Notes: generated by a model from the sequence alone, not told the origin. DNA of 64,000 bases from Amphritea japonica ATCC BAA-1530 (GCF_016592435.1 NZ_AP014545.1:744001-808000), one strand, 5' to 3'. Counted from the first letter of the stretch, positions 55,122 through 63,848 are shown. Numbers and translations: made by a program.

Positions 55122-56108
55122 ATGCATAACGAAATGATCGTAATTGACGGGCTCCAGTACTCCAACTGGAACCGCAAGATCTTCGAACAGCTGCGCGAAG
55201 GTGGTGTAACGATGGTGCATGCCACCATCGTTTACCACGAGCAGATTCGTGAAACTTTGATGCGTATCTCTGAGTGGAATCGTCACTTTGAGATGAACAG
55301 CGATCTGATCATGCCGGTCAGAAGCGCGGATGATATTCGTCTGGCGAAGCAGCTGGGTAAAGTGGGCATCATGTTCGGCGCTCAGAACTGCTCGCCGATT
55401 GAGGATGATATCGGCATGGTCGAGGTGATGCGTGAGCTGAACCTGATGATCATGCAGCTGACCTATAACAATCAGAGTCTGTTGGCTTGCGGTTGCTATG
55501 AAGCTGAAGATAGCGGTGTAACCCGCTTTGGTCGCCAGGCGATCAAAGAGATGAACCGGGTCGGCATGATTGTGGATATGAGCCACAGCGGTGAGCGCAG
55601 TACGCTCGACGCGATCGAGATTTCTGAACGTCCGATTGTTATCTCCCATGCGAACCCATTGAGCTTCCATGAAGCCAAGCGTAATAAGTCTGACAAAGTA
55701 CTGAAAGCACTGGGTGAATCTGGCGGTCTGCTGGGCTTCAGTCTGTATCCGTTCCATCTTAAGAACGGCCCGGATTGTACCCTGGAAGATTTCTGCGACA
55801 TGGTGGCCAGCACTGCTGACCTGATGGGGATCGATCAGATCGGGATTGGTACCGATCTGTGCCAGGAACAACCCTTGTCGATTCTGGAATGGATGCGCAA
55901 TGGTCGCTGGTCGAAAGCTATGGACTATGGCGAAGGCTCTAAGGCAAATGCTGACTGGCCACGTCCACTGTCATGGTTCCGTGATAGTCGTGATTTTCCG
56001 AATCTGACAGATGGTCTGCAGGCGCGGGGCTTCAGCGATGAAGAGGTGGCAAAGATCATGGGTCTGAACTGGCTCAACTTTTTAGATGAAGGGCTGAAGG
56101 CTCGCTGA
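55122..56108 (+). CDS. Membrane-dipeptidase-like (M19) amidohydrolase, altered metal site
   Basis: A 328-residue M19-type TIM-barrel protein. His155 (DMSHS) and His176 (ISHAN) of the metal site are present. The N-terminal HxD pair of true renal dipeptidases is replaced by DGLQ (about residues 9-12), and the bridging Glu is replaced in FGAQN (about 85-89). It therefore probably does not hydrolyse dipeptides with a normal di-zinc centre. A similar M19 protein lies beside the dimethylglycine catabolism genes of Pseudomonas aeruginosa (from memory). No signal peptide, so it is cytoplasmic. A GGAGG site precedes the ATG. Confidence 0.82.
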   Translation: MHNEMIVIDGLQYSNWNRKIFEQLREGGVTMVHATIVYHEQIRETLMRISEWNRHFEMNSDLIMPVRSADDIRLAKQLGKVGIMFGAQNCSPIEDDIGMVEVMRELNLMIMQLTYNNQSLLACGCYEAEDSGVTRFGRQAIKEMNRVGMIVDMSHSGERSTLDAIEISERPIVISHANPLSFHEAKRNKSDKVLKALGESGGLLGFSLYPFHLKNGPDCTLEDFCDMVASTADLMGIDQIGIGTDLCQEQPLSILEWMRNGRWSKAMDYGEGSKANADWPRPLSWFRDSRDFPNLTDGLQARGFSDEEVAKIMGLNWLNFLDEGLKAR

Positions 56109-56148
56109 ATTCAGCGCTGTAATCCCGATGAATAGTTTTATAACCCTT

Positions 56149-56185
56149 TATGGTGCAGGCCAATGAGAGTCCGGCATGCACCATA
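56149..56185 (+). other. Strong hairpin before the BCCT gene
   Basis: TATGGTGCA pairs with TGCACCATA, extended by GGC/GCC across a one-base bulge, with a loop of about 12 nt. No T-run follows. It lies between the dipeptidase-like and transporter genes and could be a processing or stability element. Confidence 0.6.
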
Positions 56186-56232
56186 GATTTACCTGATAAC
56201 TAATAAATATAAAGATCCGTCAGGAGACTAAA

Positions 56233-57813
56233 ATGAGTAACACAACCCAAGCTGCTGTTGCCGGGCAACAGTCAGCCAATCAAGAGGCTTCTATGGCCGA
56301 CAACAAGCTATTGGCAGGCGTAGATCTGCCAGTATTCCTAATCAGTGGTGGTGTACTGGTGCTGTTCGCAGCCTTTGCCCTATATGACATTGAAATGATG
56401 TCTGGCTGGGTTAACAGTGCATTTGCTACCTCGACAAAATACTTTGGCGCTTACTGGCAAATTCTGCTGCTGTTAACTTTTGTTATCGGCCTTTTCCTGA
56501 CTATCGGTCGTACCGGTTCCGTTGTATTAGGTGGTGTTAAAGCGCCTGAAATGCCAACGTTCCAGTGGATCTCGGTGATCATGTGTACCCTGCTTGCGGG
56601 TGGCGGTGTGTTCTGGGCGGCAGCTGAGCCAATGGCGCACTTTACTTCAGCACCACCGCTATTTTCAGGTACTGAAGCCGGTACTATTGATGCGGCTTAC
56701 AACGCATTAGCGCAGAGCTTCATGCACTGGGGCTTCCTGGCCTGGGCGATTCTGGGTAGTCTGACCGGCATCGTATTCATGTATCTGCATTATGAGAAAG
56801 GTCTGCCGCTTAAGCCGCGTACATTGTTGTATCCGGTATTTGGTGACAAGGTTATGACCGGCCCGTTGGGTGCAATTGTTGATTCAAGCTGTGTTCTGGC
56901 GGTGGTTGCCGGTACGGTAGGCCCGATCGGTTTTCTGGGACTGCAAGTGAGCTTTGGTCTGGAGAAACTGTTCGGTATCCCTAATACCTACGCGACTCAG
57001 GTAATGATTCTGGTCGGTTTGATCGGTATCTACACGATCTCTGCGGTAAGCGGTGTGACCAAAGGTATCCAGATCCTCAGCCGGGCTAACGTGATTCTGG
57101 CTGTTATCCTGATGGCGTTTATCCTGATCTTCGGACCAACCGCATTCATTATTGATGGCTACCTACACTCTTTCGGTATCTATCTGGATCAGTTTATTCC
57201 GATGGCGACTTTCCGTTCTAGTCCTGGCTGGTTGGACTGGTGGACTGTGTTCTTCTGGGGCTGGTTCCTGGGTTACGGTCCTTTGATGGCGATGTTTGTT
57301 GCCCGCATATCTAAAGGCCGCACTATCCGTGAAATGGTACTGCTGATCTCAGTGGTCGCACCGATTATTACCTGCTTCTGGTTTACTATCGTGGGTGGTA
57401 GCGGTCTGGCATACGAGCTGGCAACACCGGGTGTAATATCCGAGCCATTCACTGGCTTTAACCTACCGGCTGCGCTACTGGCAATTACAGAACAGCTGCC
57501 GATGGGCTTTATGATTTCGGTTCTGTTCCTGATTCTGACCACTATCTTTGTGGCAACTACCGGTGACTCCATGACTTACGCTGTATCCATGGTAATGACC
57601 GGTACTGACCATCCTCAGGCGTTTGTCCGTGTTTTCTGGGGCATCATGATGGGTGTTGTTGCTGCGCTGTTGATCTCAATCGGATCAGGCGGTATCTCTG
57701 CGCTGCAATCCTTTATCGTCGTGACGGCGGTACCGGTATCGCTAGTCTTGTTGCCCTCGCTTTGGACGGCACCACAGATCGCCCGCAAGATGGCCGACGA
57801 GCAGGGACTGTAA
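56233..57813 (+). CDS. BCCT-family transporter, divergent
   Basis: A 526-residue secondary transporter with twelve hydrophobic helices and the BCCT hallmark MFVARISKGRTIREM (about 353-367). The preceding tryptophan-rich segment that lines the betaine site reads WTVFFWGWFLGYGPLMAMF (about 337-355), where typical betaine carriers have WxxWWxxWxP. Two of the usual Trp positions are lost, so the substrate may not be a classical trimethylammonium compound. AGGAG lies 7 nt before the ATG. It is presumably the importer for the compound degraded by this locus. A terminator follows. Confidence 0.92.
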   Translation: MSNTTQAAVAGQQSANQEASMADNKLLAGVDLPVFLISGGVLVLFAAFALYDIEMMSGWVNSAFATSTKYFGAYWQILLLLTFVIGLFLTIGRTGSVVLGGVKAPEMPTFQWISVIMCTLLAGGGVFWAAAEPMAHFTSAPPLFSGTEAGTIDAAYNALAQSFMHWGFLAWAILGSLTGIVFMYLHYEKGLPLKPRTLLYPVFGDKVMTGPLGAIVDSSCVLAVVAGTVGPIGFLGLQVSFGLEKLFGIPNTYATQVMILVGLIGIYTISAVSGVTKGIQILSRANVILAVILMAFILIFGPTAFIIDGYLHSFGIYLDQFIPMATFRSSPGWLDWWTVFFWGWFLGYGPLMAMFVARISKGRTIREMVLLISVVAPIITCFWFTIVGGSGLAYELATPGVISEPFTGFNLPAALLAITEQLPMGFMISVLFLILTTIFVATTGDSMTYAVSMVMTGTDHPQAFVRVFWGIMMGVVAALLISIGSGGISALQSFIVVTAVPVSLVLLPSLWTAPQIARKMADEQGL

Positions 57814-57823
57814 ATCAAGGTTG

Positions 57824-57860
57824 AAAAGAGCAGCGGCGATTGTCGCTGCTCTTTTGTTTT
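57824..57860 (+). terminator. Terminator after the BCCT gene
   Basis: A twelve-base stem AAAAGAGCAGCG/CGCTGCTCTTTT with an 8-nt loop and GTTTT downstream, 10 nt after the stop. Confidence 0.93.
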
Positions 57861-57871
57861 GAGAAATGATT

Positions 57872-57981
57872 ACCACAGAGAACACAGAGGGCATTGAGAA
57901 AAACGCTACTAATCAGGCTACTGTATAAGGCGCCTTTAAGTAGTTTTTAATTTTCCTCTGTGTGCTCCGAGTTCTCTGTGG
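57872..57981. repeat. Inverted-repeat element with ACCACAGAGAAC ends
   Basis: ACCACAGAGAAC plus ACAGAGG at 57872 is mirrored at 57954-57981 (CCTCTGTG then GTTCTCTGTGGT), enclosing about 60 nt. The right arm carries a 9-nt insertion relative to the left. Repeats of the CCACAGAG type are common intergenic elements in gammaproteobacteria. It may supply or disturb the ridA leader. Confidence 0.7.
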
Positions 57982-58019
57982 TGACAATGTTTTAAATATT
58001 TTTCTATTTTTATAAGTGA

Positions 58020-58406
58020 ATGACTATGAAACAAGCTGTAAAGACTGAACTGTTTGCCTCTAAGGCTCCACTGGAATGGGCGGTTATCGCTAATGGCCAG
58101 TTGTCGACTGCACAGATTCCAATCAATGCTGAAGGTCAGGTTGTTGAGGGTGGTATCGAGGCCCAGGCGCGTCAGACCATGGAGAACTTTAAGCACACGA
58201 TTGAAGCCGCTGAGCTGACGATGGCTGATGTGACTCAGGTACTGATCTACGTAACAGACCGTTCCCAGTTACCAGTATTCAATAAAGTTTACGCTGACTA
58301 CTTTGAAGCACCGTACCCGAACCGTGCAGCGATGATCGTTGCCGGTCTGGCGCGTGAAGAGATGCTTTGTGAGATCGTCGCATACGCCACCGTTCCGGCT
58401 GCTTAA
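58020..58406 (+). CDS. RidA/YjgF-family protein
   Basis: A 128-residue RidA-family protein. The conserved substrate-binding Arg is in YPNRAAMIV (about residue 101), and the C-terminal LCEIVAYA segment has the conserved Glu. RidA proteins deaminate reactive enamines/imines. Here one may clear an imine formed when the imported amine is oxidised. It is separated from the BCCT gene by a terminator and an inverted-repeat element, so it may have its own promoter. An in-frame ATG at 58026 is an alternative start. Confidence 0.9.
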   Translation: MTMKQAVKTELFASKAPLEWAVIANGQLSTAQIPINAEGQVVEGGIEAQARQTMENFKHTIEAAELTMADVTQVLIYVTDRSQLPVFNKVYADYFEAPYPNRAAMIVAGLAREEMLCEIVAYATVPAA

Positions 58407-58416
58407 TTACGCGACA

Positions 58417-58485
58417 GTAGCTAGAACGGAGCCTTCGGCTCCTGCTAGTGGCTAGATGGAAAACTGCGTTTTCCTTGCTAGAAAA
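58417..58485 (+). repeat. Double-hairpin intergenic repeat, copy B
   Basis: GTAGCTAGAAC, hairpin GGAGCC-TTC-GGCTCC (58428-58442), TGCTAGTGGCTAGAT, hairpin GGAAAAC-TGC-GTTTTCC (58458-58474), TTGCTAG. Same plan as copy A with different, fully paired stems. It lies directly after ridA, in its direction. A possible decayed fifth copy (minus strand) lies at about 58603-58640. Confidence 0.85.
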
Positions 58486-58537
58486 AGCCTTTTGGTTTTA
58501 GTGCTTTATTCCAGGTTGTCCCTTGCCTTTGGCTCTC

Positions 58538-58570
58538 AGGCGTATCGAGTAATCGATACGCCTTTTTTTG
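58538..58570 (+). terminator. Terminator after ridA
   Basis: An eleven-base perfect stem AGGCGTATCGA/TCGATACGCCT with a GTAA tetraloop and a long T-run. Confidence 0.95.
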
Positions 58571-58664
58571 TAAGGAAAGATTGCGAGTAGAGTTGGGTGT
58601 TTCTAGCCGCTAGTGATTCAACATCTTGCGATTAGCTAAACTGCGATCCAATATAAGATACGAA

Positions 58665-59078
58665 CTATCTATTACAAACGATTCTGATCCGTTCGGCAGG
58701 TACCCGTAGCTGGGTGATCAGGTATTCTTTAAACAATGCATCATAAGGTTGCAGTTCAACTGCTTTTTGCATGCAGAGGATCCAGGCGTCGCTTTCGCTG
58801 TGGCCGATATCCAGGTGGCTGTGGGAGGCGGGGATGCTGATGGGGCCGAAGGTTTCGGCGTAGCGTCTGGGGCCGCCAAGCCAGCCAGACAGGAAATAGA
58901 TTAGCTTCTTTCTGGATTCGCTCAGGTCGTTAGGGTGCATATCCCGGATTCGTTTAGATTCCGGAATGTCATCCATAATGTCGTAGAAGTCGTTGACCAG
59001 TAGAGTCAGACCGGCCAGTTCGCCAGCTGCTTTATAGGAGTTGTCGCCTTCGCCGTATCGGTTGTTTGTGGAATTCAT
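58665..59078 (-). CDS. Group II truncated haemoglobin
   Basis: A 137-residue globin-like protein. Group II features are visible: GGPRRYAETFGPISIPASH, then HLDIGHSESDAWILCMQKAV, with the proximal-His region in SHSHL. Such globins bind O2 or NO and can help detoxify reactive nitrogen species. ATG at 59078 gives the normal length; the frame extends upstream through the end of the next gene, and no strong ribosome site is visible. It follows the VF530 gene by 16 nt and is probably co-transcribed. Confidence 0.85.
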   Translation of the reverse strand: MNSTNNRYGEGDNSYKAAGELAGLTLLVNDFYDIMDDIPESKRIRDMHPNDLSESRKKLIYFLSGWLGGPRRYAETFGPISIPASHSHLDIGHSESDAWILCMQKAVELQPYDALFKEYLITQLRVPAERIRIVCNR

Positions 59079-59094
59079 AAATAGGTCAGTGGCC

Positions 59095-59646
59095 TTATTT
59101 TCTCCACTTTGCCCATGGATCATCATCGTTATCAGATGAGGAGCTTTGAGAAGCGGAAGTTTTGCGTTCAGATTTCCAGCGATCTTGTTTATCGCGCGCG
59201 TCTTCCTGCCTGCTGGAATAGCCGCCACGTTTCGCACCATAGCTTTTGCCAGAGTTATTGCGGTTACTTTTGCTGAACTCAGCGGCCTTTTTAGCTTTCT
59301 GCTCGCGTTCTACCTCGGCATCTTCAAGGCTTAGCTCGACAGGATCTCGCGGCGTTTGTCCCTCAGGCATAATACGATCTCGGGGTGACAGGGCAAACTG
59401 CTCGGATGAAACTCTTGGCAGGTTTTTAAATTTATACAGATAGAACTGTTCTACTTTTTCCCGTGCCCACTCTGTTTTCTTGAGAAACTTCACGCTGGAC
59501 TCAATGCTGGGGTTGGTCTTAAAGCAGTTGATGTTCAGATAGGCGTACAAGATATCAAAGCCGTAATGCTCGACTATTTGCGTCAACAGCTCTTTTAAAC
59601 CCAGACCGTGTAGTGGGTTGTTCTTGTAATTGATTTCATCAGTCAT
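59095..59646 (-). CDS. VF530 family protein with basic tail
   Basis: A 183-residue protein. Residues about 8-75 match the VF530 (DUF2132) fold ([42 protein letters not shown]), a small helical domain proposed to bind DNA. The C-terminal 100 residues are a disordered tail rich in K, R, S, D and N ending DDPWAKWRK. The tail is an addition to the usual short form and may bind nucleic acid. ATG at 59646 gives the family N-terminus. Confidence 0.8.
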   Translation of the reverse strand: MTDEINYKNNPLHGLGLKELLTQIVEHYGFDILYAYLNINCFKTNPSIESSVKFLKKTEWAREKVEQFYLYKFKNLPRVSSEQFALSPRDRIMPEGQTPRDPVELSLEDAEVEREQKAKKAAEFSKSNRNNSGKSYGAKRGGYSSRQEDARDKQDRWKSERKTSASQSSSSDNDDDPWAKWRK

Positions 59647-59766
59647 AATCGTGTCCGGCAAAGGGTCTAAAATATCGAATAAAGTGTACGAAGCGCCATC
59701 ATACCTGTCACAGCACATACAAAATATAGCAGAGTGTCGATTGGAACCGATCTCATCATTAAAAGT

Positions 59767-60489
59767 TTAGCTGCGGTTATAAATTACCGGCATCTGTCCT
59801 TGCCAGCGAGTCCAACTATCGGCGTCGTTAATTAACGTCGCCATAAAGTGAGCAACATTAATGCGGCTGGTCTGCCCCGAATTAAATATGGGGTCCCGGA
59901 TTGGTGATGGATGCAGGTCGTATTCGCTTACGTCGGGGTTATCAATCAAGCCATCGGGGCGGACAGCAACCCACTCAATGGCCGGGTGATTCTGACCGAT
60001 CTCAGTGCGAAGAAAATTAGCAGCTTTTTCGTTGTCCACATGGGGCGGTAGTAATAGGCGTAATAACCCAATGACAGCGTTATGGCGAAAAGAGGTAGGC
60101 TCTTTAAGATCCCGGTTTTTATTACCTGTGGTATTCATCAGTACATACTTTACAGGTTGTTCAGAGGTGTTTTCCTGTATGACAGAGCATATGCGACGAG
60201 CTGTATCAGTCACCAGTCGGCGGGGTTGTCCATAGATCCCCTTGAGGCTCAAGGTATGCCCCAGGCAGGAGGCCACCGCTTCGCAGCCTGTTACCAGCTG
60301 GGTTAAATCAGTGTCGTTCATCTCGGTGATGCTGGCCTGAGTAATGCTCAGATTAGGGTGGTTTCTGACAGCCTCTGGCAGATTAGAGCCTGAACGGACG
60401 ATAATTCTTACCAGCTCGCCCCGATTAAGTAGTTGTTCAACCAATAATCGACCTGTTTCTCCACTTGCACCTACAACGAGGGTTGTCAT
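59767..60489 (-). CDS. NAD(P)-binding oxidoreductase (NmrA-like SDR)
   Basis: A 240-residue atypical short-chain dehydrogenase. The N-terminal Rossmann motif is VVGASGETGRLLVEQLL, and RIIVRSG after beta-2 favours NADP(H). The rest matches the NAD(P)H-binding/NmrA-like group (AVASCLGH, YVLMNTTGNKNRD, VRPDGLID). The catalytic Tyr-x-x-x-Lys is not evident, as is usual in this group. It is divergent from folX. Confidence 0.85.
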   Translation of the reverse strand: MTTLVVGASGETGRLLVEQLLNRGELVRIIVRSGSNLPEAVRNHPNLSITQASITEMNDTDLTQLVTGCEAVASCLGHTLSLKGIYGQPRRLVTDTARRICSVIQENTSEQPVKYVLMNTTGNKNRDLKEPTSFRHNAVIGLLRLLLPPHVDNEKAANFLRTEIGQNHPAIEWVAVRPDGLIDNPDVSEYDLHPSPIRDPIFNSGQTSRINVAHFMATLINDADSWTRWQGQMPVIYNRS

Positions 60490-60648
60490 ACGATTATCCC
60501 GATAAAGCTAGTTTGAATGACTCTCATTTAAAGTATTATGCACGAGTTTGATGGCAGTCGGATATGCTTTTATTGTCAACGATGTGCTAACGTTTTCTTC
60601 TGATAGACTACAAAAACAACTGAGCCACACAACATAAAAGGACTGCCA

Positions 60649-61026
60649 ATGCCGAGTGTCAGTAATGCCATCATCCGTATCACTAATCTGCGTCTGCGCA
60701 CCTATATCGGTTTCAACCCGGAAGAGCGGGAGAAACTGCAGGATGTGGTGATTAATATCGAGATCCATTATCCGGCGGAGAAAGCGGCTATCACCGATGA
60801 TGTGGAGAAGGCGCTGAACTATAAGGTGGTGTGTAAAGAGATCATCCAGCATGTAGAGGAAGGGCATTTTCTACTACTGGAAAAGCTGGTGGGGGATGTG
60901 CTGGATATCGCTACTGCGCACCCCTGGGTTAGCTTTGCGAGTGTGACTATTGATAAACCTCATGCATTGCGCTTCGCCGACTCAGTCTCACTGACATTAG
61001 AAAAGCATTGTTGTCAGGATCACTAA
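60649..61026 (+). CDS. folX: Dihydroneopterin triphosphate 2'-epimerase FolX
   Basis: A 125-residue FolB/FolX-fold enzyme very similar to Escherichia coli FolX ([75 protein letters not shown]). It interconverts 7,8-dihydroneopterin and dihydromonapterin triphosphates, leading to tetrahydromonapterin. No folM or folE lies in view. Confidence 0.93.
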   Translation: MPSVSNAIIRITNLRLRTYIGFNPEEREKLQDVVINIEIHYPAEKAAITDDVEKALNYKVVCKEIIQHVEEGHFLLLEKLVGDVLDIATAHPWVSFASVTIDKPHALRFADSVSLTLEKHCCQDH

Positions 61027-61069
61027 GAGCTGAGCCGCGTATATATTAATTCAAACGGTAATCAGAGCT

Positions 61070-61909
61070 TCAGGCCAGGGCTTCTTGTGGGTTAGGGACG
61101 ACTGGATTAAACCCCTTTGATACCCGATACAGGCTGCTTTGCTCTGCGGTCTTTCTGAGCGCTTCGATACTTGTTAACTGGTGTGCACAAGGTGAGCCAT
61201 CCAGGTAATTAAAGGTCGCTTTTTCAAGAGTCACTTCGATGTAACTTAAACTGACTGTCCTGGCATCGTCCCGGTGCATGCAAACGGACAGTTCTCCCTG
61301 TATTGCCTGGCCATTTTCTTCACTCTGATATTTATCTGACAGACTATGTTTACCTGTCGGATTCGCCGATTGGTGGCTTTGATGGAAAGCCAGCAACTGA
61401 TTGGCATCGGGTACGTGGCCTAAGCGGGCGAAGTTGTGCTGACGGGCTGAATATACAGCATCAAACGCAACTGATGAGGATGTCATCGGGCTTTTAATGC
61501 TTAGGATTAACAAGGTTTTACCGTCCCATTGAAAGCCCTGGGGTTGCTGATCTAATGCAAAGGTTAGCAGGGTGAACGGAGCGTACTGGTGTAGGTTGGC
61601 CATACTGAGCTCAGTCGCGATGTCAGGCTGTGTTGGTAAGGCCGATAAAGACTTGAGTAACTGGCCGCGGCTTTTTAATACGCCTTCTGGCATCTTACCC
61701 TGATAAAAATTCAGTAAGCACAAGCTAAGACCCTGGTCATTTACCGAGATCCAGCTGCCTCCGCCATCCGGGTCGATCGGCATCAAGACTTTGCAGTCTG
61801 TCTGTTGCAATGGCTGGGGAGCCAGTGCCCGGCTACGACTGCGTTGTTCGTCACGGTTAAAGAATAACTGATAACCATCAGAATCAACTAACCAGCTTAC
61901 TGTGCACAT
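61070..61909 (-). CDS. NRDE (TANGO2) family protein
   Basis: A 279-residue protein starting MCTVSWL, with the family-defining NRDE motif (FNRDEQRSRS, about residues 17-26) and GGGSWISVNDQGLSLCLLN. The Cys2 right after Met1 suggests an N-terminal nucleophile type fold. TANGO2 proteins have been linked to haem or lipid handling in other organisms; the bacterial role is unsettled. It lies 18 nt after the DinB-like gene on the same strand. Confidence 0.88.
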   Translation of the reverse strand: MCTVSWLVDSDGYQLFFNRDEQRSRSRALAPQPLQQTDCKVLMPIDPDGGGSWISVNDQGLSLCLLNFYQGKMPEGVLKSRGQLLKSLSALPTQPDIATELSMANLHQYAPFTLLTFALDQQPQGFQWDGKTLLILSIKSPMTSSSVAFDAVYSARQHNFARLGHVPDANQLLAFHQSHQSANPTGKHSLSDKYQSEENGQAIQGELSVCMHRDDARTVSLSYIEVTLEKATFNYLDGSPCAHQLTSIEALRKTAEQSSLYRVSKGFNPVVPNPQEALA

Positions 61910-61927
61910 GCGGCGATTCCTTTGAGC

Positions 61928-62488
61928 TTATGCCGGCTGTGCGGACGCTTCAGGTTGTGTCGTAAGTTCCGCTTCTGCCGCTAAAGAACGCAGATAAGTA
62001 GCGGTAGCAGGCGCTGTACCGTATTGAGCATCAACCTGGCAGCCCAGCACTTTTGCAATAGTGGCCATGAGCGCCAGGTGATGGATCGCATGGGTTGATG
62101 CAAATGCCAGTTCACGGCCAAAAGAGGATGAGAGCTGAACGCTGAACTGCTCGTCAATATCCACCTCAGTTAGTATTGTAACGTTACGTTGAAGGTCAGC
62201 AGTCGTTAAGCCCGTTAGCCATTGCCGCACACTGTCTAACGCGACAATACCTTCCTGCTGGATGGTTTCCAGTGGGATACCGCGCTGACGAATGTCGTAG
62301 TTTATGACCGATGCATCGCTATTCTGAATCAGGGCCTGAAACATATCGAGGATATGGCGCAGATGTTGGCCGATGCTGCTGTCAAACATCGGTTTGTGAC
62401 TTGCCTGATAGGTTGCGGCGTCTATGCTGCTGATGAAATCCTGTAGTTGATCCAGGATATTCACAGTACTACTGATCATTTTTTCCAT
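61928..62488 (-). CDS. DinB-like four-helix protein
   Basis: A 186-residue protein with the DinB/YfiT-like pattern of three spaced histidines: SSIGQHLRHILDMF near residue 40 and STHAIHHLALMA near 132-142, which would form a metal site. Such proteins act in thiol-dependent transferase reactions, but this one cannot be assigned further. It follows the MFS gene by 1 nt and precedes the NRDE gene, so a four-gene unit from the ATP-grasp gene onwards is likely. Confidence 0.75.
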   Translation of the reverse strand: MEKMISSTVNILDQLQDFISSIDAATYQASHKPMFDSSIGQHLRHILDMFQALIQNSDASVINYDIRQRGIPLETIQQEGIVALDSVRQWLTGLTTADLQRNVTILTEVDIDEQFSVQLSSSFGRELAFASTHAIHHLALMATIAKVLGCQVDAQYGTAPATATYLRSLAAEAELTTQPEASAQPA

Positions 62489-62489
62489 G

Positions 62490-63848
62490 TTAATTTTCCG
62501 TCTTACTAAACTGTAAATTCTGGGGTGGTGCTGTGACTGAAGCCCTGCTTTCTTCTTCAGTGGGAGATCTGTTTACCGCTTCTTTAGGTACGCTATAGAC
62601 CAGATATATTAATGCGATAGGAGTGAGTATCAGATAGGTTGATGCCAACGCAGACTGAACATCCTCAAAATAAGAAGCAAGCAGGGCGATTAGAGTGAAG
62701 AAAATGACGATGCCTGTTTGTGACAGATAGCTTTTCGCTAGCAGATAATTAAGCGGACGTAGCTGGCGGGCGTTATCGAAGAAACGCTTATTAAAGCTTA
62801 ATCGGAAGAAGGTCGTCAGGAAGGCGATAACCAAAATCGCCGGGTAGATCCAGTAATCCGGCATGCTGTTATCCAGCATGCTGCGTAATAACCAGGAAGC
62901 CGCATAGAACACGACTGCAATGACATAGATTTTGTTGCGGTCGATCGCGTCGATTCTGTTTTTCAGCAGGAAGAATATAACCGACAAGAATACCGTCAGT
63001 AACACGACAATCAGGCCTAACTGCTTAATATTTTCCTGGGTAATGTAATACAGAGAGATTATCCAGAAATAACTTTCCAGGAACAGGAATACGCCATCAA
63101 GATAAAAAACGACCGCTGAGTTATGGTTATCTTTGAATTTAAAAATAGACTGGTAGTGGCTTTGGGCCTGTACAGAGCCGCTGGTTGTGGCTGATTCGGT
63201 TAAGCTATCATGCCTGCTGGATGAGCGGCTTAAAGTCTCGTTGATGGTGGCTAGGGTTGTAGTATTACTGGTGCGTAAAAACCACAACATAGCGCCGCCA
63301 GAAATTACGGTGCTCAGTACGAATAGCTGAAATTCATAGCCACCTTCGAGCAGGAATACACTTATCAGAATCCCCAGTTTTAACAGTACCACGACCATAA
63401 TCTGAAAGTTGCCATAGTGGCGGCCGGTCTGGTGATTGGCTGATGGCTGCCCATCGGATGCTGAGTCAGAGGATTGAGCTGGTTCGGTGGTCATGGTGCT
63501 GAATAGCACCCGCTGAGTGGTCCAGTAGAAACAGTTGTAGGCGCCATTCAGCAGGGCCGCTAACACCAGTAACTGAATACCATCGATATACAGTAGTGCG
63601 GCGACCAGACAAATTTCTGTCATAAAAGAGGCTGCGGTAATCAGCCGCCAGTTGGCTTTTTGATAGACTTTTTCCCAGAGTTTCAGCGAAAAGATAAAAC
63701 TCAGGCCGGTTAATGCGATAAACAGGGCGATGGCCTCTATCGTATTACCCCGCTGCAACAGCAGCACGGGGATAAAAAAAGGCAGCAGGCCTATCAATAG
63801 GGAATGGACCCCGGCAAACTGGAAGAAATTACGCGCGATAGTATTCAT
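62490..63848 (-). CDS. MFS-type transporter
   Basis: A 452-residue membrane protein with twelve predicted helices. A cytoplasmic loop of about 35 residues rich in S, Q and T lies after helix 4 (near 120-140), and a polar loop follows helix 6. The overall look is a major-facilitator carrier of the exporter kind; the substrate is unknown. The ATG overlaps the stop of the upstream ATP-grasp gene by one base (TGATG). This suggests a ligase product and its transporter. Confidence 0.8.
   Translation of the reverse strand: MNTIARNFFQFAGVHSLLIGLLPFFIPVLLLQRGNTIEAIALFIALTGLSFIFSLKLWEKVYQKANWRLITAASFMTEICLVAALLYIDGIQLLVLAALLNGAYNCFYWTTQRVLFSTMTTEPAQSSDSASDGQPSANHQTGRHYGNFQIMVVVLLKLGILISVFLLEGGYEFQLFVLSTVISGGAMLWFLRTSNTTTLATINETLSRSSSRHDSLTESATTSGSVQAQSHYQSIFKFKDNHNSAVVFYLDGVFLFLESYFWIISLYYITQENIKQLGLIVVLLTVFLSVIFFLLKNRIDAIDRNKIYVIAVVFYAASWLLRSMLDNSMPDYWIYPAILVIAFLTTFFRLSFNKRFFDNARQLRPLNYLLAKSYLSQTGIVIFFTLIALLASYFEDVQSALASTYLILTPIALIYLVYSVPKEAVNRSPTEEESRASVTAPPQNLQFSKTEN

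Noticed and set aside
55086-55871. 261-codon minus-strand frame opposite the dipeptidase-like gene
   Set aside because: Shadow of a conserved TIM-barrel gene; no homology-like pattern of its own.
60490-60648. Possible sigma-70 promoter for folX (TTGTCA at 60573)
   Set aside because: The nearest -10-like sequence is about 23 nt away, too far for a credible pair.
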